Assembly (NCBI RefSeq): GCF_001650405.1
Contig: NZ_LWCU01000055.1
Span: forward strand, 1 to 64,000
Length of the DNA: 64,000 nucleotides
Reading direction: 5' to 3'
From: Microbacterium sp. H83
GTDB lineage: Bacteria > Actinomycetota > Actinomycetes > Actinomycetales > Microbacteriaceae
Positions 26,072 through 35,158 of the stretch are shown here, in pieces. The notes under the pieces are model-generated. The model was given only the letters and a program-made list of their open reading frames with translations. It was not told the origin of the DNA and did no database searches. A program made the position numbers and the translations under genes. The stretch's first letter is position 1, and each line of letters begins with the position of its first letter.

Positions 26072-27184
26072 ATGCGTTCGACGAAGATCGGAGTAGCGGT
26101 GGAGTTCGCGGAGCGTCTCGATTCCCTGGCGACCAAGGTGAAGAACCAGGCAACGGCAATCGGGACTGAGGAGGCGACGAAGAACGCCTTCGTCATGCCG
26201 TTCATCTCGACGATTCTCGGATACGACGTCTTCGACCCGCTGGAGGTCGTCCCGGAGTTCACTGCAGACGTGGGCACTAAGAAGGGTGAGAAGGTCGACT
26301 ACGCCATCATGCGCGACGGCGAGGTGCAGATCCTCATCGAGTGCAAGCCGTCGATGGGCGCGCTCAAGATCGAGCACGCATCGCAGCTGTTCCGCTACTT
26401 CTCTGTCACCAATGCCCGGATCGCAGTCCTCACGAACGGTGTGGTCTGGCAGTTCTACACCGACCTCGACGCACCGAACCGCATGGATGCCAAGCCGTTC
26501 CTCGTTCTGGATCTGCTCGACATCGACGAGACGCTCATCCACGAGATCCAGAAGCTCAGCAAGGAGAGCTTCGATCTCGACTCGATCATCAGCGCTGCGG
26601 AAGAACTCAAGTACATCGGAGCGCTCAAGCGGGAGATCGCGGCGCAGTTCCGCGAACCGAACGACGAATGGATCAAGTTCTTCGCGACGCGCGTATTCGA
26701 CGGATCCTACACACAGAAGGTCCGCCAGCAGTTCACGATTTTGGTGAGCAAGGCGGGTCAGCAGTTCCTTACGGAGAGGGTCAACGAGCGGCTAAAGACC
26801 GCGTTGGGAGTCAGCGGCATCACTCACAGCGCACCGGCGCCCGCACCGGCGAGCGCGGAGGTCGCCGAGGCGGACCTCGACCGAGACACAGAGATCGAGA
26901 CGACTCTTGAAGAGCTCGAGGGGTACCAGATTGTGAAGGCGATCGCCTGTGGTGAGGTCAAGCCGCAGCGAGTGACCCATCGCGACGCGAAGAGCTACTT
27001 CGCCGTGCTGCTCGATGACAACAACCGCAAGCCGATCGCGCGTCTCCACTTCAACGGCAAGCAGAAGTATCTCGGCTTGCTGGATGAGGGCAAGGTCGAG
27101 ACGCGGCATGCGATCGAAGAGTTGGACGAGATCTACGCCCATGCGGAGCCGATCAGGGACGCCGTTCGGCGATACAAGGATTGA
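26072..27184 (+). CDS. Stand-alone HsdR N-terminal-type (type I restriction) nuclease protein
   Basis: A 370-residue protein whose first half matches the HsdR N-terminal nuclease domain. The PD-(D/E)XK pattern is visible: E33/E34 in TEEATKNAF, D76 in KVDYAI, and E90-C-K92 in LIECKPSMG. The rest of HsdR (helicase) is missing. The C-terminal 80 residues after an Ala/Pro linker (near 250) form a small domain with KSYFAVLLDD and KQKYLGLLD. A TATCGT box at 26058 sits eight bases before ATG 26072. The downstream gene overlaps it by four bases. It may cut or sense DNA; it is not part of a classical HsdRMS set, as hsdM and hsdS are absent. Confidence 0.75.
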   Translation: MRSTKIGVAVEFAERLDSLATKVKNQATAIGTEEATKNAFVMPFISTILGYDVFDPLEVVPEFTADVGTKKGEKVDYAIMRDGEVQILIECKPSMGALKIEHASQLFRYFSVTNARIAVLTNGVVWQFYTDLDAPNRMDAKPFLVLDLLDIDETLIHEIQKLSKESFDLDSIISAAEELKYIGALKREIAAQFREPNDEWIKFFATRVFDGSYTQKVRQQFTILVSKAGQQFLTERVNERLKTALGVSGITHSAPAPAPASAEVAEADLDRDTEIETTLEELEGYQIVKAIACGEVKPQRVTHRDAKSYFAVLLDDNNRKPIARLHFNGKQKYLGLLDEGKVETRHAIEELDEIYAHAEPIRDAVRRYKD

Positions 27185-27663
27185 CGGCGTTGGGCGCCTC
27201 GTCGACTCTCAGCACTCTGCACATTGGAGCGGCCGGCGAGCTTCTTACCCAATACAAGTTGCTGAAGATGGGGTTCGATTCGGCGCGCCTCACGACAGAC
27301 TCCGGGGTAGACCTCGTCGTGTACGCGCCGGGAGCTACGCGGGCAACAACGGTTCAAGTAAAGACGAAGTACACCCCTACTCCGGCCGGCGGTACGGGGC
27401 GGCTGTCTCTCGGGTTCACATTTCCACATGACCTTCGGGCGGAGACCCTCGTTCTCGTCGATCTCAGTTCAGATCGTGTGTGGTTGATGACTCGCGACGA
27501 AGCTCTTGCCCTCGCGCAGCAGCATCGCCAGGACGGTTCCCGGCACCTTTATTGGTATGTGGGGTCCGATGTACAGGGCGCGCGATCCGCTGACGACCTC
27601 GAGCCTTATGCTTTGGAGCTGAGAGCCGTCCCGATCTTCGGCGGACGGCAAACCTCGCCCTGA
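27181..27663 (+). CDS. PD-(D/E)XK nuclease-like small protein
   Basis: 160 residues, starting at TTG 27181 in a TTGA overlap with the preceding stop. The nuclease fold pattern is clear: E20 in AAGELLTQYKLL, D44 in SGVDLVVY and Q59-V-K61 in VQVKTKY, matching the layout of intron-associated and holliday-type PD-(D/E)XK proteins. The C terminus carries a VWLMTRDEALALAQ helix. Coupling to the HsdR-N-type gene implies joint function, perhaps as a two-subunit nuclease. TTG is the least certain part; another TTG lies at 27190. Confidence 0.7.
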   Translation: MTALGASSTLSTLHIGAAGELLTQYKLLKMGFDSARLTTDSGVDLVVYAPGATRATTVQVKTKYTPTPAGGTGRLSLGFTFPHDLRAETLVLVDLSSDRVWLMTRDEALALAQQHRQDGSRHLYWYVGSDVQGARSADDLEPYALELRAVPIFGGRQTSP

Positions 27664-27677
27664 TCGGAGGTGAACCT

Positions 27678-28346
27678 CTAAGATCCCGCCAACTCCAAGA
27701 CGCGTCGAAACTCCGCCGTCACGTCTGTACCTTCACGCTCGACGACGGCCCTGGTCAGATGATCGCCGTTCACATGGTCCGAGTGTCGAGCCAGCGAGCG
27801 CGCGACGTCAGGCAAGAGTTCCCGTGCCCAGATGAGGTCGTACGTGCGGGAATCGAACAGGAGGAAACAAGCGAGGTCGAACTCGAATGACCGAAAAGTC
27901 GAGAACTTCGTTGTGCGGTTGCTCGCCCTTCCAACGGCTCGCGCCTTCACCTGGATGCGCTGAGATGCTTCGCTCAGCAGGTCATGGGACTTCACGGAGC
28001 TGTTCGCGAGCGTCCCGCCGTATACCTGCTGAGCGATGTGCTCTGCGTAGTCTCCGACGGGCGCGTTGGCCGTCCGTATGACACCGCGTGCCCTCAGCTC
28101 GGCAAGGATTCCTGCATACTGGCCGAGGAGGGCGGGCGTCGAATGGGCCTCGAGCGGGCGCGCGCTTTCGGCCGGAAAGCTAGCCAGGATGTGGGCGACG
28201 TGATCGTCATGCAGCTCAAGCGACTTCGGCATCCCGCGTAGCTCGGGGTACTTCGACCTCAGAGCGGACCGAATGTTCGCGATCGGGATGTCGTAGCGGC
28301 GCGAGATCTCGATTATGGAACTCGGGAGAGTCGTCGAAGCTTCCAT
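27678..28346 (-). CDS. DUF6998-like protein, predicted PD-(D/E)XK fold
   Basis: 222 residues from ATG 28346 (an upstream GTG-region extension to 28412 is less likely, as it overlaps the promoter of the divergent HAD gene). The middle block GDYAEHIA, then KSHDLL and RIQVKAR, has the E-D-QxK arrangement (E102, D122, Q132/K134) of restriction-type folds and resembles DUF6998. A short N-terminal helical region precedes LRARGVIRTANAPVGDY. It converges on the PD-(D/E)XK gene with 14 bases between, so the three nuclease-like genes form a compact block. Function is unknown. Confidence 0.6.
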   Translation of the reverse strand: MEASTTLPSSIIEISRRYDIPIANIRSALRSKYPELRGMPKSLELHDDHVAHILASFPAESARPLEAHSTPALLGQYAGILAELRARGVIRTANAPVGDYAEHIAQQVYGGTLANSSVKSHDLLSEASQRIQVKARAVGRASNRTTKFSTFRSFEFDLACFLLFDSRTYDLIWARELLPDVARSLARHSDHVNGDHLTRAVVEREGTDVTAEFRRVLELAGS

Positions 28347-28389
28347 GCTCTGATCATGGCCCACGCCGGTCGGTGACCGTATACACCGG

Positions 28390-28395
28390 TACCCT
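28390..28395 (+). promoter_or_regulatory. Leaderless -10 element TACCCT
   Basis: TACCCT ends six bases before ATG 28402 of the HAD gene, with no ribosome site between. Confidence 0.45.
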
Positions 28396-28401
28396 GTTCC
28401 G

Positions 28402-28998
28402 ATGCCTCCCATCCGTGCCGTGCTCTTCGACCTCGATGGCGTCGTCCGTCACTTCGACCCCGAGAATGTCGCGGGTATCGAGCGGGTTCACGGACTCGAA
28501 CCAGGCTCGATCGAGGCCATCGCATTCGCTCCACACCACCTCGAACTGGTGACGACCGGCCGCATCTCTCGCCGCGAGTGGGTCGAGCGCGTCGGCGTCG
28601 AGCTCGGCAACGCTGAGGCTGCTGAGGCGTGGGGGAGTCAGCCCTTCCATGTCGACGAGGAGGTGCTGGGCCACGTCGATGAACTGCGAGCGAATGGCAT
28701 TCGCACCGCCATCCTGACCAACGGGACTGACACGATTCCGGACGAGATCGCTTCCATCGACCTCGGCTCTCACTTCGAGGCTGTCTTCAACTCGGCGGAG
28801 ATCGGGTGGACGAAACCTGACGTACGGGCTTTCCAGCACGTGCTTGACGCGATGCAGCTCGCACCCCACGAGGTGTTCTTCATCGACGACTCGTTCGGCA
28901 AGCTCGCCGGGGCGGAGGCACTAGATGTGCCGACGCATCACTTCACGGGAGTGGCGGGACTTCGCGAGGCTCTTCGTTCTGCGGGAGCGCTCCACTAA
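28402..28998 (+). CDS. HAD-family hydrolase
   Basis: A 198-residue haloacid dehalogenase-like phosphatase. Motif I is FDLDGVV (residues 9-15, two aspartates), motif II is LTNGT near 111, motif III lysine is in WTKPD near 137, and motif IV is FFIDDS near 155. The cap is a short helical insertion after residue 16, as in subfamily IA. It acts on an unknown phosphorylated small molecule in the cytoplasm. It appears to be leaderless and to close the defence block on its right side; I see no link to its neighbours. Confidence 0.85.
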   Translation: MPPIRAVLFDLDGVVRHFDPENVAGIERVHGLEPGSIEAIAFAPHHLELVTTGRISRREWVERVGVELGNAEAAEAWGSQPFHVDEEVLGHVDELRANGIRTAILTNGTDTIPDEIASIDLGSHFEAVFNSAEIGWTKPDVRAFQHVLDAMQLAPHEVFFIDDSFGKLAGAEALDVPTHHFTGVAGLREALRSAGALH

Positions 28999-29045
28999 CT
29001 GCGGGCGTTTCGTCTCGCTCGGCTCAGCCTGGCTCGCTCAACAAA

Positions 29046-29064
29046 CGGGGTGAAACTAGCCCCG
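29046..29064 (-). terminator. Convergent terminator hairpin
   Basis: CGGGG (29046-29050) pairs with CCCCG (29060-29064) around a 9-base loop that contains the minus-strand stop codon. On the minus strand it is followed by TTTGTTG. Confidence 0.4.
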
Positions 29065-29940
29065 CTCTCGCCAGTCGATGCCCCGCCCAGCGATCCTTCG
29101 CCCAGACTCATCCGCCGTTACAGGCTCCCCAACATCCGCCCCGACCTCAAGCCCCACGACCGAGTGCACGATCGTCCCGTCGTACACGTGCACGAGGTTG
29201 TAGCCCTGCGCAGCATCCTGCCCCCGCGTCGCCCCCACAGGCTGCGCGAGATCCTGCCCATACGCACTCGACGACGCCACCGCGACGGGGATCCCGACGA
29301 ACGTCCCGAATGACGGGTGATGCACGTGCCCTGACAGGATCCCCCGCACATCCGAACCACGCAGCACCTCAGCCAGCGCCGCCTGGTTCCGCAGCTCCAC
29401 CGTCACAGCCAAATCGAGCACCGTAGGCAGTGGCGGGTGATGGATCAACAGCAGCGACCCCTCAGGCGCCGGCGAAGCGAGCTCCGACGCGAGCCACGCC
29501 AGCTGAGCGTCATCGACCTCACCCCAATGCGCTCCCGGAACGGTCGAGTCGAGCACGATGACCCGCATCCCACCGAACCAGCGCACCTCGGTCACCGGCT
29601 CATCACCAGACCCCGACAACCCCAGAACAGACCGCATCACCGCCCGGTCATCATGGTTCCCCGCGACCCACACGACCTCGCACCCCAGCGCCTCCGCCGC
29701 GGGCGACACCAATTCCACCAACCGCTGATACGCCGACGCATCTCCCCGGTCCGTGAGATCTCCGGTCAGCAGCAGCGCATCCGGCCGCAACCCCGACGCC
29801 ACCAACCGCGACAACATCAGATCGAGGTTTGCGTCAGCATCCGCCCCGCTCCCGTACAGCGGCGACCTCTCACCCGGCAGGTGCGTGTCGGAGATGTGCA
29901 CGAACGTGTGCGACGGACGGGGGTGTTCGGTGAGGATCAT
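29056..29940 (-). CDS. Metallophosphoesterase (3',5'-cyclic nucleotide phosphodiesterase-like)
   Basis: A calcineurin-type two-metal phosphoesterase of the CpdA/GpdQ group. Ordered metal-ligand motifs are SDTHLPG, LTGDLTDRG, AGNHDD, HHPPLP and SGHVHH. From ATG 29940 (ribosome site GGAAGAGAC) it has 294 residues; the open upstream frame lacks a ribosome site. It is the last gene of a minus-strand run with an ABC importer and a LacI regulator, 41 bases after the latter, so it may hydrolyse an imported phosphodiester. That substrate link is inference. Confidence 0.85.
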   Translation of the reverse strand: MILTEHPRPSHTFVHISDTHLPGERSPLYGSGADADANLDLMLSRLVASGLRPDALLLTGDLTDRGDASAYQRLVELVSPAAEALGCEVVWVAGNHDDRAVMRSVLGLSGSGDEPVTEVRWFGGMRVIVLDSTVPGAHWGEVDDAQLAWLASELASPAPEGSLLLIHHPPLPTVLDLAVTVELRNQAALAEVLRGSDVRGILSGHVHHPSFGTFVGIPVAVASSSAYGQDLAQPVGATRGQDAAQGYNLVHVYDGTIVHSVVGLEVGADVGEPVTADESGRRIAGRGIDWRERG

Positions 29941-29980
29941 GTCTCTTCCAGTAGTGCGACGAACATGTACAAGACAGAGG

Positions 29981-31006
29981 TCAGCGAGCCGCGGCGGTCG
30001 TCCCGACGACGAGCTCACCCGTGAACCCGCGCCGCACAGGAGAGGAGTCAGAGTCAGACGAAAGCAGCCCCTGCATCGTCTCGACAGCAGCGGCCGCGAC
30101 GGCCTCCACCGGAATCCGCACGGTCGTCAGGCCCAGAAGGTCGGCACCGGGCAGGATGCCGTCGCACCCCGTCACGCTCACATCGCCGGGCACAGACAAT
30201 CCAAGCGAACGCAGAGCGCGCATCACCGCGAGCTGCCGATAATCCGACGCGCACATCACCGCCGTCGCCCCGGCCCGCACAGCGGAAAGCGCCTCAGAGA
30301 CACCCTCATCCGGCCGTGCACCGGTCGACACGAGATCCACCTCGACCCCGGCATCCGCCAACGTCGACTGCATCGCCAACGCGCGCAGATGCTCCGGAAC
30401 CGACGCCTCCTCGTTCCCCGCGAGCACGACCACCCGACGGTGCCCCAACCCCGACACATGCGACGCCAGCAACCGCCCATGCGCCGCGTCGTCGTAGTGC
30501 GCCGAGTGAATCCGCCCCGACGTCTCCGCCCGCCCGGCGCGCAGAATCGGCACCTGGTCGGCGAACGGCTCGAGCTGCGCGGTGGTGATGCCACCGGTCG
30601 CGACGATCAGCCCGGCGACGCGCATCCCGAGCAGTCGGTGCAGCGCGTTCACCTGCTTCGCCCCCTGCACGTCGGCACCGATCGTCACGGTCAGCAGGTC
30701 GAGTCCCCGTTGGTGCGCCTCGTCCTGCAGCCGCGAGAACAGCAGACCGTACGCGGGGTTGCTGGCGTCGCGCAGCATGAGCCCGACGGTGCCGGTGCGC
30801 CCGGCGGCGAGCTCCGCTGCCATCGTGTTCGGCACGTATCCGAGGCGCTCGGCCTCCGCGAGGATGCGCTCCTGCGTCTCGGGAGCGAACCGTCCCTCGC
30901 CCTTCAGCGCCCGGGTCGCGGTCGCGCGAGAGACCCCCGCAGCGGCGGCCACGTCACTGACGGTGACCCGCAGCCCCGGAGCATCCGACGACGACGACGA
31001 GCTCAT
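29981..31006 (-). CDS. LacI-family transcriptional regulator
   Basis: A 341-residue repressor. The N-terminal DNA-binding domain is visible as VTVSDVAAAAGVSRATATRAL with the hinge helix GYVPNTMAAEL following; the remainder is a periplasmic-binding-protein-like sensor fold (VGLMLRDASNPAYG at its start). It overlaps the permease stop by four bases (ATGA) and so is in the ABC operon, probably autoregulating it. The Ser-rich N terminus (seven serines) is unusual but harmless. Confidence 0.9.
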   Translation of the reverse strand: MSSSSSSDAPGLRVTVSDVAAAAGVSRATATRALKGEGRFAPETQERILAEAERLGYVPNTMAAELAAGRTGTVGLMLRDASNPAYGLLFSRLQDEAHQRGLDLLTVTIGADVQGAKQVNALHRLLGMRVAGLIVATGGITTAQLEPFADQVPILRAGRAETSGRIHSAHYDDAAHGRLLASHVSGLGHRRVVVLAGNEEASVPEHLRALAMQSTLADAGVEVDLVSTGARPDEGVSEALSAVRAGATAVMCASDYRQLAVMRALRSLGLSVPGDVSVTGCDGILPGADLLGLTTVRIPVEAVAAAAVETMQGLLSSDSDSSPVRRGFTGELVVGTTAAAR

Positions 31007-32898
31007 GCGCGCGTCTTCCGAGCCTTGCGGGGCGCTCCAGCGCGCGATCCTCGTCCATACACGAGATACATGGTGACACCCATGATGATCATGAGCAGCA
31101 CTGTATAGACGAACGTGATCGGCATCGCGTCGAGGTTGTTCTCGCCGCGCGTGCTCTCCTGAATGGCGACACCCAGCGGCTTGTACAGCGGGTGGTAGAG
31201 GAAGATCGCGGCGTCGTAGTCGTCGAGCAGGCTGTTGAAGTTCAGCGCCGTGATCGCGGCGGCGGTCGGCAGCACGAGCGGGATGAGGATGCGACGGAAC
31301 GTCGTGAGCGACTTCGCCCCGAGGATGCGCGAGGCGTCTTCGAGCGAATCGGGCACCGACGCGAACCCGGCCTTGAGCAGCCGCAGCGTGAACGGGATCT
31401 TCACCGAGATGTACGCGATGAGCAGCAGAACCGGGGTTCCGGTGAGCACGAACCCGGCGACGATCGACCGCGGCTGATCGAACGCGGTGACGAGGGCGAG
31501 CGCGATCAGCACGATCGGCAGGATCCACGGGATGTGCAGCACGTACTCGATCGCGGTCGTCAGCAGGTTGCGGTGCTTCTGCAGCATCCGCGCGACGAAC
31601 AGCAGACCGCCGACGACGATGAGCGACGCGAGCGCGCTGTACACGACGCTGACGATGAACGGACGGATCGCCGCCGCGCTCGAGAACACGGTGATGTAGT
31701 TGTCGAGCGTGAAGCTGTCGAGCGTGATGGACCCGGCGAGGATGCTACGGGCATCGACGAACGAGAAGATCACGATCAGCACGACGGGGATGAGGTAGAT
31801 CACCCACATCAGATACGCGATGACGTGCACGACGACGTTCGCGAACGGGTTGCGGATCCGCTGCTTCTGGATCGGCGTCGCGACCTTGGCGACCGAGAAG
31901 TACACGCCCGACTTCTCGAAGCGGTTCATGATCGCGAGCAGGATGATCGTCGCGATGCCGAGCACGATCGCCAGGAGCGCCGCGATGTCCCGGGTGATCG
32001 GGCTGCGCGACAGGTCGATGATGAGGGGCGCGACGGTCTGGAAGTCCGGCCCGCCGAGCACGAGGGGAGCGGTCAGCGCGCCGAGCCCGATCAGGAACGT
32101 GAGCACCGTGACCGCGAACAGCATCGGCTTCATGACCGGCAGCACGATGCGGCGGAGGATCGTCCAGGTGGAGGCGCCCATGAGCTTCGCGGCCTCGATC
32201 GACGCGTAGTCGACCTTGCCGAGCGACGACGACAGGAACAGCATGTGGTTGGTCGTGGTCGCGAACGTCATCACGAACACGACGGCGAAGTAGCCCGAGA
32301 ACCAGTCGCGGTCCATGTCGGGCCAGATGTTGACCATGAGGTTCGTGAAGAACCCGAACCGGCCGTAGATGAAGTTGTAGCCGGCGGCGAGCACGATGCC
32401 GCCGTAGATGAGCGTGGTCGCGTAGCCGAGCCAGAGGATCTTCGCCCCGCGCACCTGGAAGTACTTCGTCACGAGCACGATGAACACACCGACCACGTTG
32501 ACCGTGATCGAGAGCGTGACCGCGAGCAGGAAGCTGTTGCCGAGCGTCTTCAGCGCACGCTCGCTGCCGAACAGCTTCTCGACGGCACGGATGCTGAACT
32601 GCCCGTCGGGGAAGAACGTGACCCCGAGCAGCGCGGCGTTCGGCAGCACGAGGAACGCGGCCGCGAACCAGATGACGATGATGCCGGTCACCCAGGCGAG
32701 CGGCGAGCGCAGCATCGCGCGGATGCTGCCGGGGCGGCCGCGCCCGCGGGTTCGGGTGCGGGGCCGCGGCCCCGACGTCTGCTCCTCGACGACCGCTTCG
32801 GTCGTGAGAGCGCCAGCCCCTCCGATCATGGCTGCAGACGGCGGGACCGCGGGGTCTGTGTGGTCGGGAGAGCCGGCCGGCTTCTGAGCGTCCGACAT
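31003..32898 (-). CDS. Fused ABC transporter permease (iron/2-aminoethylphosphonate type)
   Basis: 631 residues with two tandem binding-protein-dependent permease domains, about twelve membrane helices in total, preceded by a 60-residue Pro/Arg-rich cytoplasmic tail. The EAA loop, where the ATPase docks, is visible twice: SIEAAKLMGASTWTILRRIV and LEDASRILGAKSLTTFRRIL. A two-domain permease of this size is typical of FbpB and PhnU-like importers. ATG at 32898 is one base from the stop of the ATPase gene. It imports the ligand caught by the lipoprotein at 33974. Confidence 0.88.
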   Translation of the reverse strand: MSDAQKPAGSPDHTDPAVPPSAAMIGGAGALTTEAVVEEQTSGPRPRTRTRGRGRPGSIRAMLRSPLAWVTGIIVIWFAAAFLVLPNAALLGVTFFPDGQFSIRAVEKLFGSERALKTLGNSFLLAVTLSITVNVVGVFIVLVTKYFQVRGAKILWLGYATTLIYGGIVLAAGYNFIYGRFGFFTNLMVNIWPDMDRDWFSGYFAVVFVMTFATTTNHMLFLSSSLGKVDYASIEAAKLMGASTWTILRRIVLPVMKPMLFAVTVLTFLIGLGALTAPLVLGGPDFQTVAPLIIDLSRSPITRDIAALLAIVLGIATIILLAIMNRFEKSGVYFSVAKVATPIQKQRIRNPFANVVVHVIAYLMWVIYLIPVVLIVIFSFVDARSILAGSITLDSFTLDNYITVFSSAAAIRPFIVSVVYSALASLIVVGGLLFVARMLQKHRNLLTTAIEYVLHIPWILPIVLIALALVTAFDQPRSIVAGFVLTGTPVLLLIAYISVKIPFTLRLLKAGFASVPDSLEDASRILGAKSLTTFRRILIPLVLPTAAAITALNFNSLLDDYDAAIFLYHPLYKPLGVAIQESTRGENNLDAMPITFVYTVLLMIIMGVTMYLVYGRGSRAGAPRKARKTRA

Positions 32899-32899
32899 G

Positions 32900-33937
32900 T
32901 CAGGCCGCCGGGTACTGCAGGATCCAGCGGGGGTCCACGTCGACGCGCACGGCGTCGCCCGGGTTCCACTGGCGGGCGCTCGCCGCAGCGGGAACGCTGA
33001 CGCGCAGCGTCGCATCCTCGGCCGAGACCGTGTAGACGCTGTGGCTGCCGTGGTACGTGCGGTCGACGATGGCGCCCTCGAGGGATGCCGGCGCGGACGA
33101 GCTGTCCGCAGCATCCGCGAGGTGCAGCTTCTCGGGCCGCACGTAGCTCTCGGCGGTCGCATCCAGTCCGCCGCCGAGGCTGACGAGCTGCACCGGGCTG
33201 AGCCGGTTGTTCTCGCCGATGAACCGGCAGACGAACGGGGTGGCGCTGCGGTCGTAGATCTCCTCGGGCGTGCCGACCTGCTGCAGCGTGCCGGCGTCGA
33301 GCACGGCGATGCGGTCGCTGAGGGTCAGCGCCTCCTCCTGGTCGTGCGTGACGTAGACGGTCGTGACGCCGACCTCGTGCTGCAGCTCCTTGAGCTGCTC
33401 GCGCAGCTGAACGCGGAGCTTCGCGTCGAGGTTCGACAGCGGCTCGTCGAGCAGCAGGATGCTGGGGGTCAGCGCGAGCGCGCGGGCGATGGCGACGCGC
33501 TGCTGCTGGCCGCCCGAGAGCTCCGACACGTTCTTGTCGAGCTGCGACTGCGCGAGGCCGGTGCGATCGGCGACCTCGTCGACGCGGCGGCGCTGCTCGG
33601 CCTTCGGCGTCTTCTGGATCGAGAGGCCGAACCCGATGTTCTCGCGCACGTTCATGCTCGGGAACAGCGCGTAGTTCTGGAACACCATGCCCACGCCGCG
33701 CTTCTCGCTCGGCACGCGGGTGACGTCGCGGCCGTTGATGTGGATGCGTCCGCCGGTCGGCTCGACGAACCCGGCGAGCGCGCGGAGGGCGGTGGTCTTG
33801 CCGCATCCGGAGGGACCCAGGAGGGTGAAGAACTCACCCTCCCGGATCTCCAGATCGAGGTGCGAGACCGCACGGTGGTCGCCGAACGCGACCTCGACAT
33901 CGTCGAAACGGATCACGGTGTCTTTCTCGATCGTCAC
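32900..33937 (-). CDS. ABC transporter ATP-binding protein with TOBE domain
   Basis: The 345-residue ATPase of the same importer. Walker A is GPSGCGKTT (about 41-49), the signature is LSGGQQQR, Walker B is ILLLDEPLSNLDAK, and the switch histidine is in VYVTHDQEEAL. A C-terminal TOBE-like region (residues about 240-345) with GSHSVYTVSAEDATLRV fits iron, spermidine or phosphonate importers. GTG start at 33937. It lies 36 bases downstream of the binding protein gene. Confidence 0.9.
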   Translation of the reverse strand: MTIEKDTVIRFDDVEVAFGDHRAVSHLDLEIREGEFFTLLGPSGCGKTTALRALAGFVEPTGGRIHINGRDVTRVPSEKRGVGMVFQNYALFPSMNVRENIGFGLSIQKTPKAEQRRRVDEVADRTGLAQSQLDKNVSELSGGQQQRVAIARALALTPSILLLDEPLSNLDAKLRVQLREQLKELQHEVGVTTVYVTHDQEEALTLSDRIAVLDAGTLQQVGTPEEIYDRSATPFVCRFIGENNRLSPVQLVSLGGGLDATAESYVRPEKLHLADAADSSSAPASLEGAIVDRTYHGSHSVYTVSAEDATLRVSVPAAASARQWNPGDAVRVDVDPRWILQYPAA

Positions 33938-33973
33938 GGGGGTGTGCCTCTGCGGTGCGGTCTCGCGGCCGGA

Positions 33974-35053
33974 TCAGCCGATGTACTCGAGCGTGACCTT
34001 CTCGACCCAGGCGCCGAGGTTCTCGCTCACGAAGCCGAAGTCGATGTCCTGACGGTCGAGCGTGCCCATGAGCTCGACGACCTCGGGGTTGGCCTGCTCG
34101 ACCGCGCCCTCGTTGACGGGCATGGAGTTGAACTCGGCCGCGAACTCGCCCTGCACCTCGGCGCTGCCGAACCAGTCGATGAACTCCTGGGCCTTCGCCT
34201 CGTTGCCGGTGCCGTTGATCTGCGCGATCTGCTCGGTCACGTAGGGGACGCCGTACTCGGGGACGATCATGCCGGTCGTGGTGCCGTACTCCTCGTCGCG
34301 CGCGGCGATGCCGCTCGAGGGAAGCACGCCGTAGTCGATCTCGTCGCGCGTGATGCGGGCGTAGAGGTCGGTGCCCTCGACCGCGGGCGAGCCGTTCGCG
34401 TAGTACGACTCCACGAGCTCCCAGCCCTCGTCGCTGACGCCGAGGTCGCCGTCCTCGTCGAGGTGGCGGGAGAGGATGCTGGCGAGCACGAGCTGCGGGG
34501 TCGCCTGGCCCAGCGCGGGGTTGACCTCGTAGCGGCCGGCGAACTTCTCGTCGGTCCAGAGGTCCTCCTCGTCGGAGGGGGCGTCGGTGATGCGGTTCTC
34601 GTCGTAGACGGTGACGATGGCCTGCTCGACGAGCGGCCAGAAGGCGCCGTCGGCCGGGTCGCCGGCATCCGCGGGGACCTCTCCGCTCCACTCGGGCTCG
34701 TATGCGGTGATCGCGTCCTCGGCCTTGAGCTGCTCGAAGAACATGTTGTTGAGACCGAACACGACGTCGCCGACCGGGTTGTTCTTCTCGGCGATGATGC
34801 GGTTGGTCAGATCGGCGCCGCCGAGACCCACGATCTCGATGTCGATGCCGGCATCCGCGGCCTGCTCGGTGATCCACTCGCCGCGGCCGTCGCTGTTGGA
34901 GTTCGTGTACACGATGAGTGTCTCATCGGAGCCGCCGCCCTCGCCCGAGCCGCCCTCGGACTCGGTGCTGCCGCCTGCGCACCCGCTCAGGGTCACGGCC
35001 GCGATCGCCGCGATTCCCAGGAGAGACCAGCGCTTCTTTCGGATGTCGACCAT
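33974..35053 (-). CDS. ABC transporter substrate-binding lipoprotein (Fbp/PhnS-like)
   Basis: 359 residues with a lipoprotein signal: basic MVDIRKKRW, hydrophobic IAAIAAVTLSGC and lipobox LSGC with Cys near residue 25, then a Gly/Ser/Glu linker. The mature part begins ETLIVYTNSNSDGRGEW, the usual first strand of iron(III) and 2-aminoethylphosphonate binding proteins (VYT...). It would sit anchored on the outer face of the membrane and deliver ligand to the fused permease. The ligand is not decided; the phosphoesterase in the operon favours a phosphorus compound over iron. Confidence 0.85.
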   Translation of the reverse strand: MVDIRKKRWSLLGIAAIAAVTLSGCAGGSTESEGGSGEGGGSDETLIVYTNSNSDGRGEWITEQAADAGIDIEIVGLGGADLTNRIIAEKNNPVGDVVFGLNNMFFEQLKAEDAITAYEPEWSGEVPADAGDPADGAFWPLVEQAIVTVYDENRITDAPSDEEDLWTDEKFAGRYEVNPALGQATPQLVLASILSRHLDEDGDLGVSDEGWELVESYYANGSPAVEGTDLYARITRDEIDYGVLPSSGIAARDEEYGTTTGMIVPEYGVPYVTEQIAQINGTGNEAKAQEFIDWFGSAEVQGEFAAEFNSMPVNEGAVEQANPEVVELMGTLDRQDIDFGFVSENLGAWVEKVTLEYIG

Positions 35054-35142
35054 GGTCGCCCTTTCTCGTCATCGAGGTATGTCTGAGTCGACTGTACCCC
35101 GGCTTTGTGGTGTCCGCACAATGAATCGGCAATTTTGTAGCC

Positions 35143-35158
35143 GCGTTCGCGCGACCGC
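35143..35158. promoter_or_regulatory. Candidate LacI operator
   Basis: GCGTTCGCGCGACCGC is a 14-of-16 palindrome with a TCGCGCGA core, about 90 bases upstream of the lipoprotein gene. The LacI gene inside that operon is the natural candidate to bind it. No binding data. Confidence 0.3.

Noticed and set aside
9829..28346. Integrase, transposase or att-like ends bordering the defence island
   Set aside because: No recombinase reading frame, no tRNA and no flanking direct repeat could be found by eye.
31192..33000. 602-codon plus-strand frame rich in Arg, Asp, Glu and His
   Set aside because: Opposite the fused permease gene; the repeated polar composition comes from reading transmembrane codons antisense.
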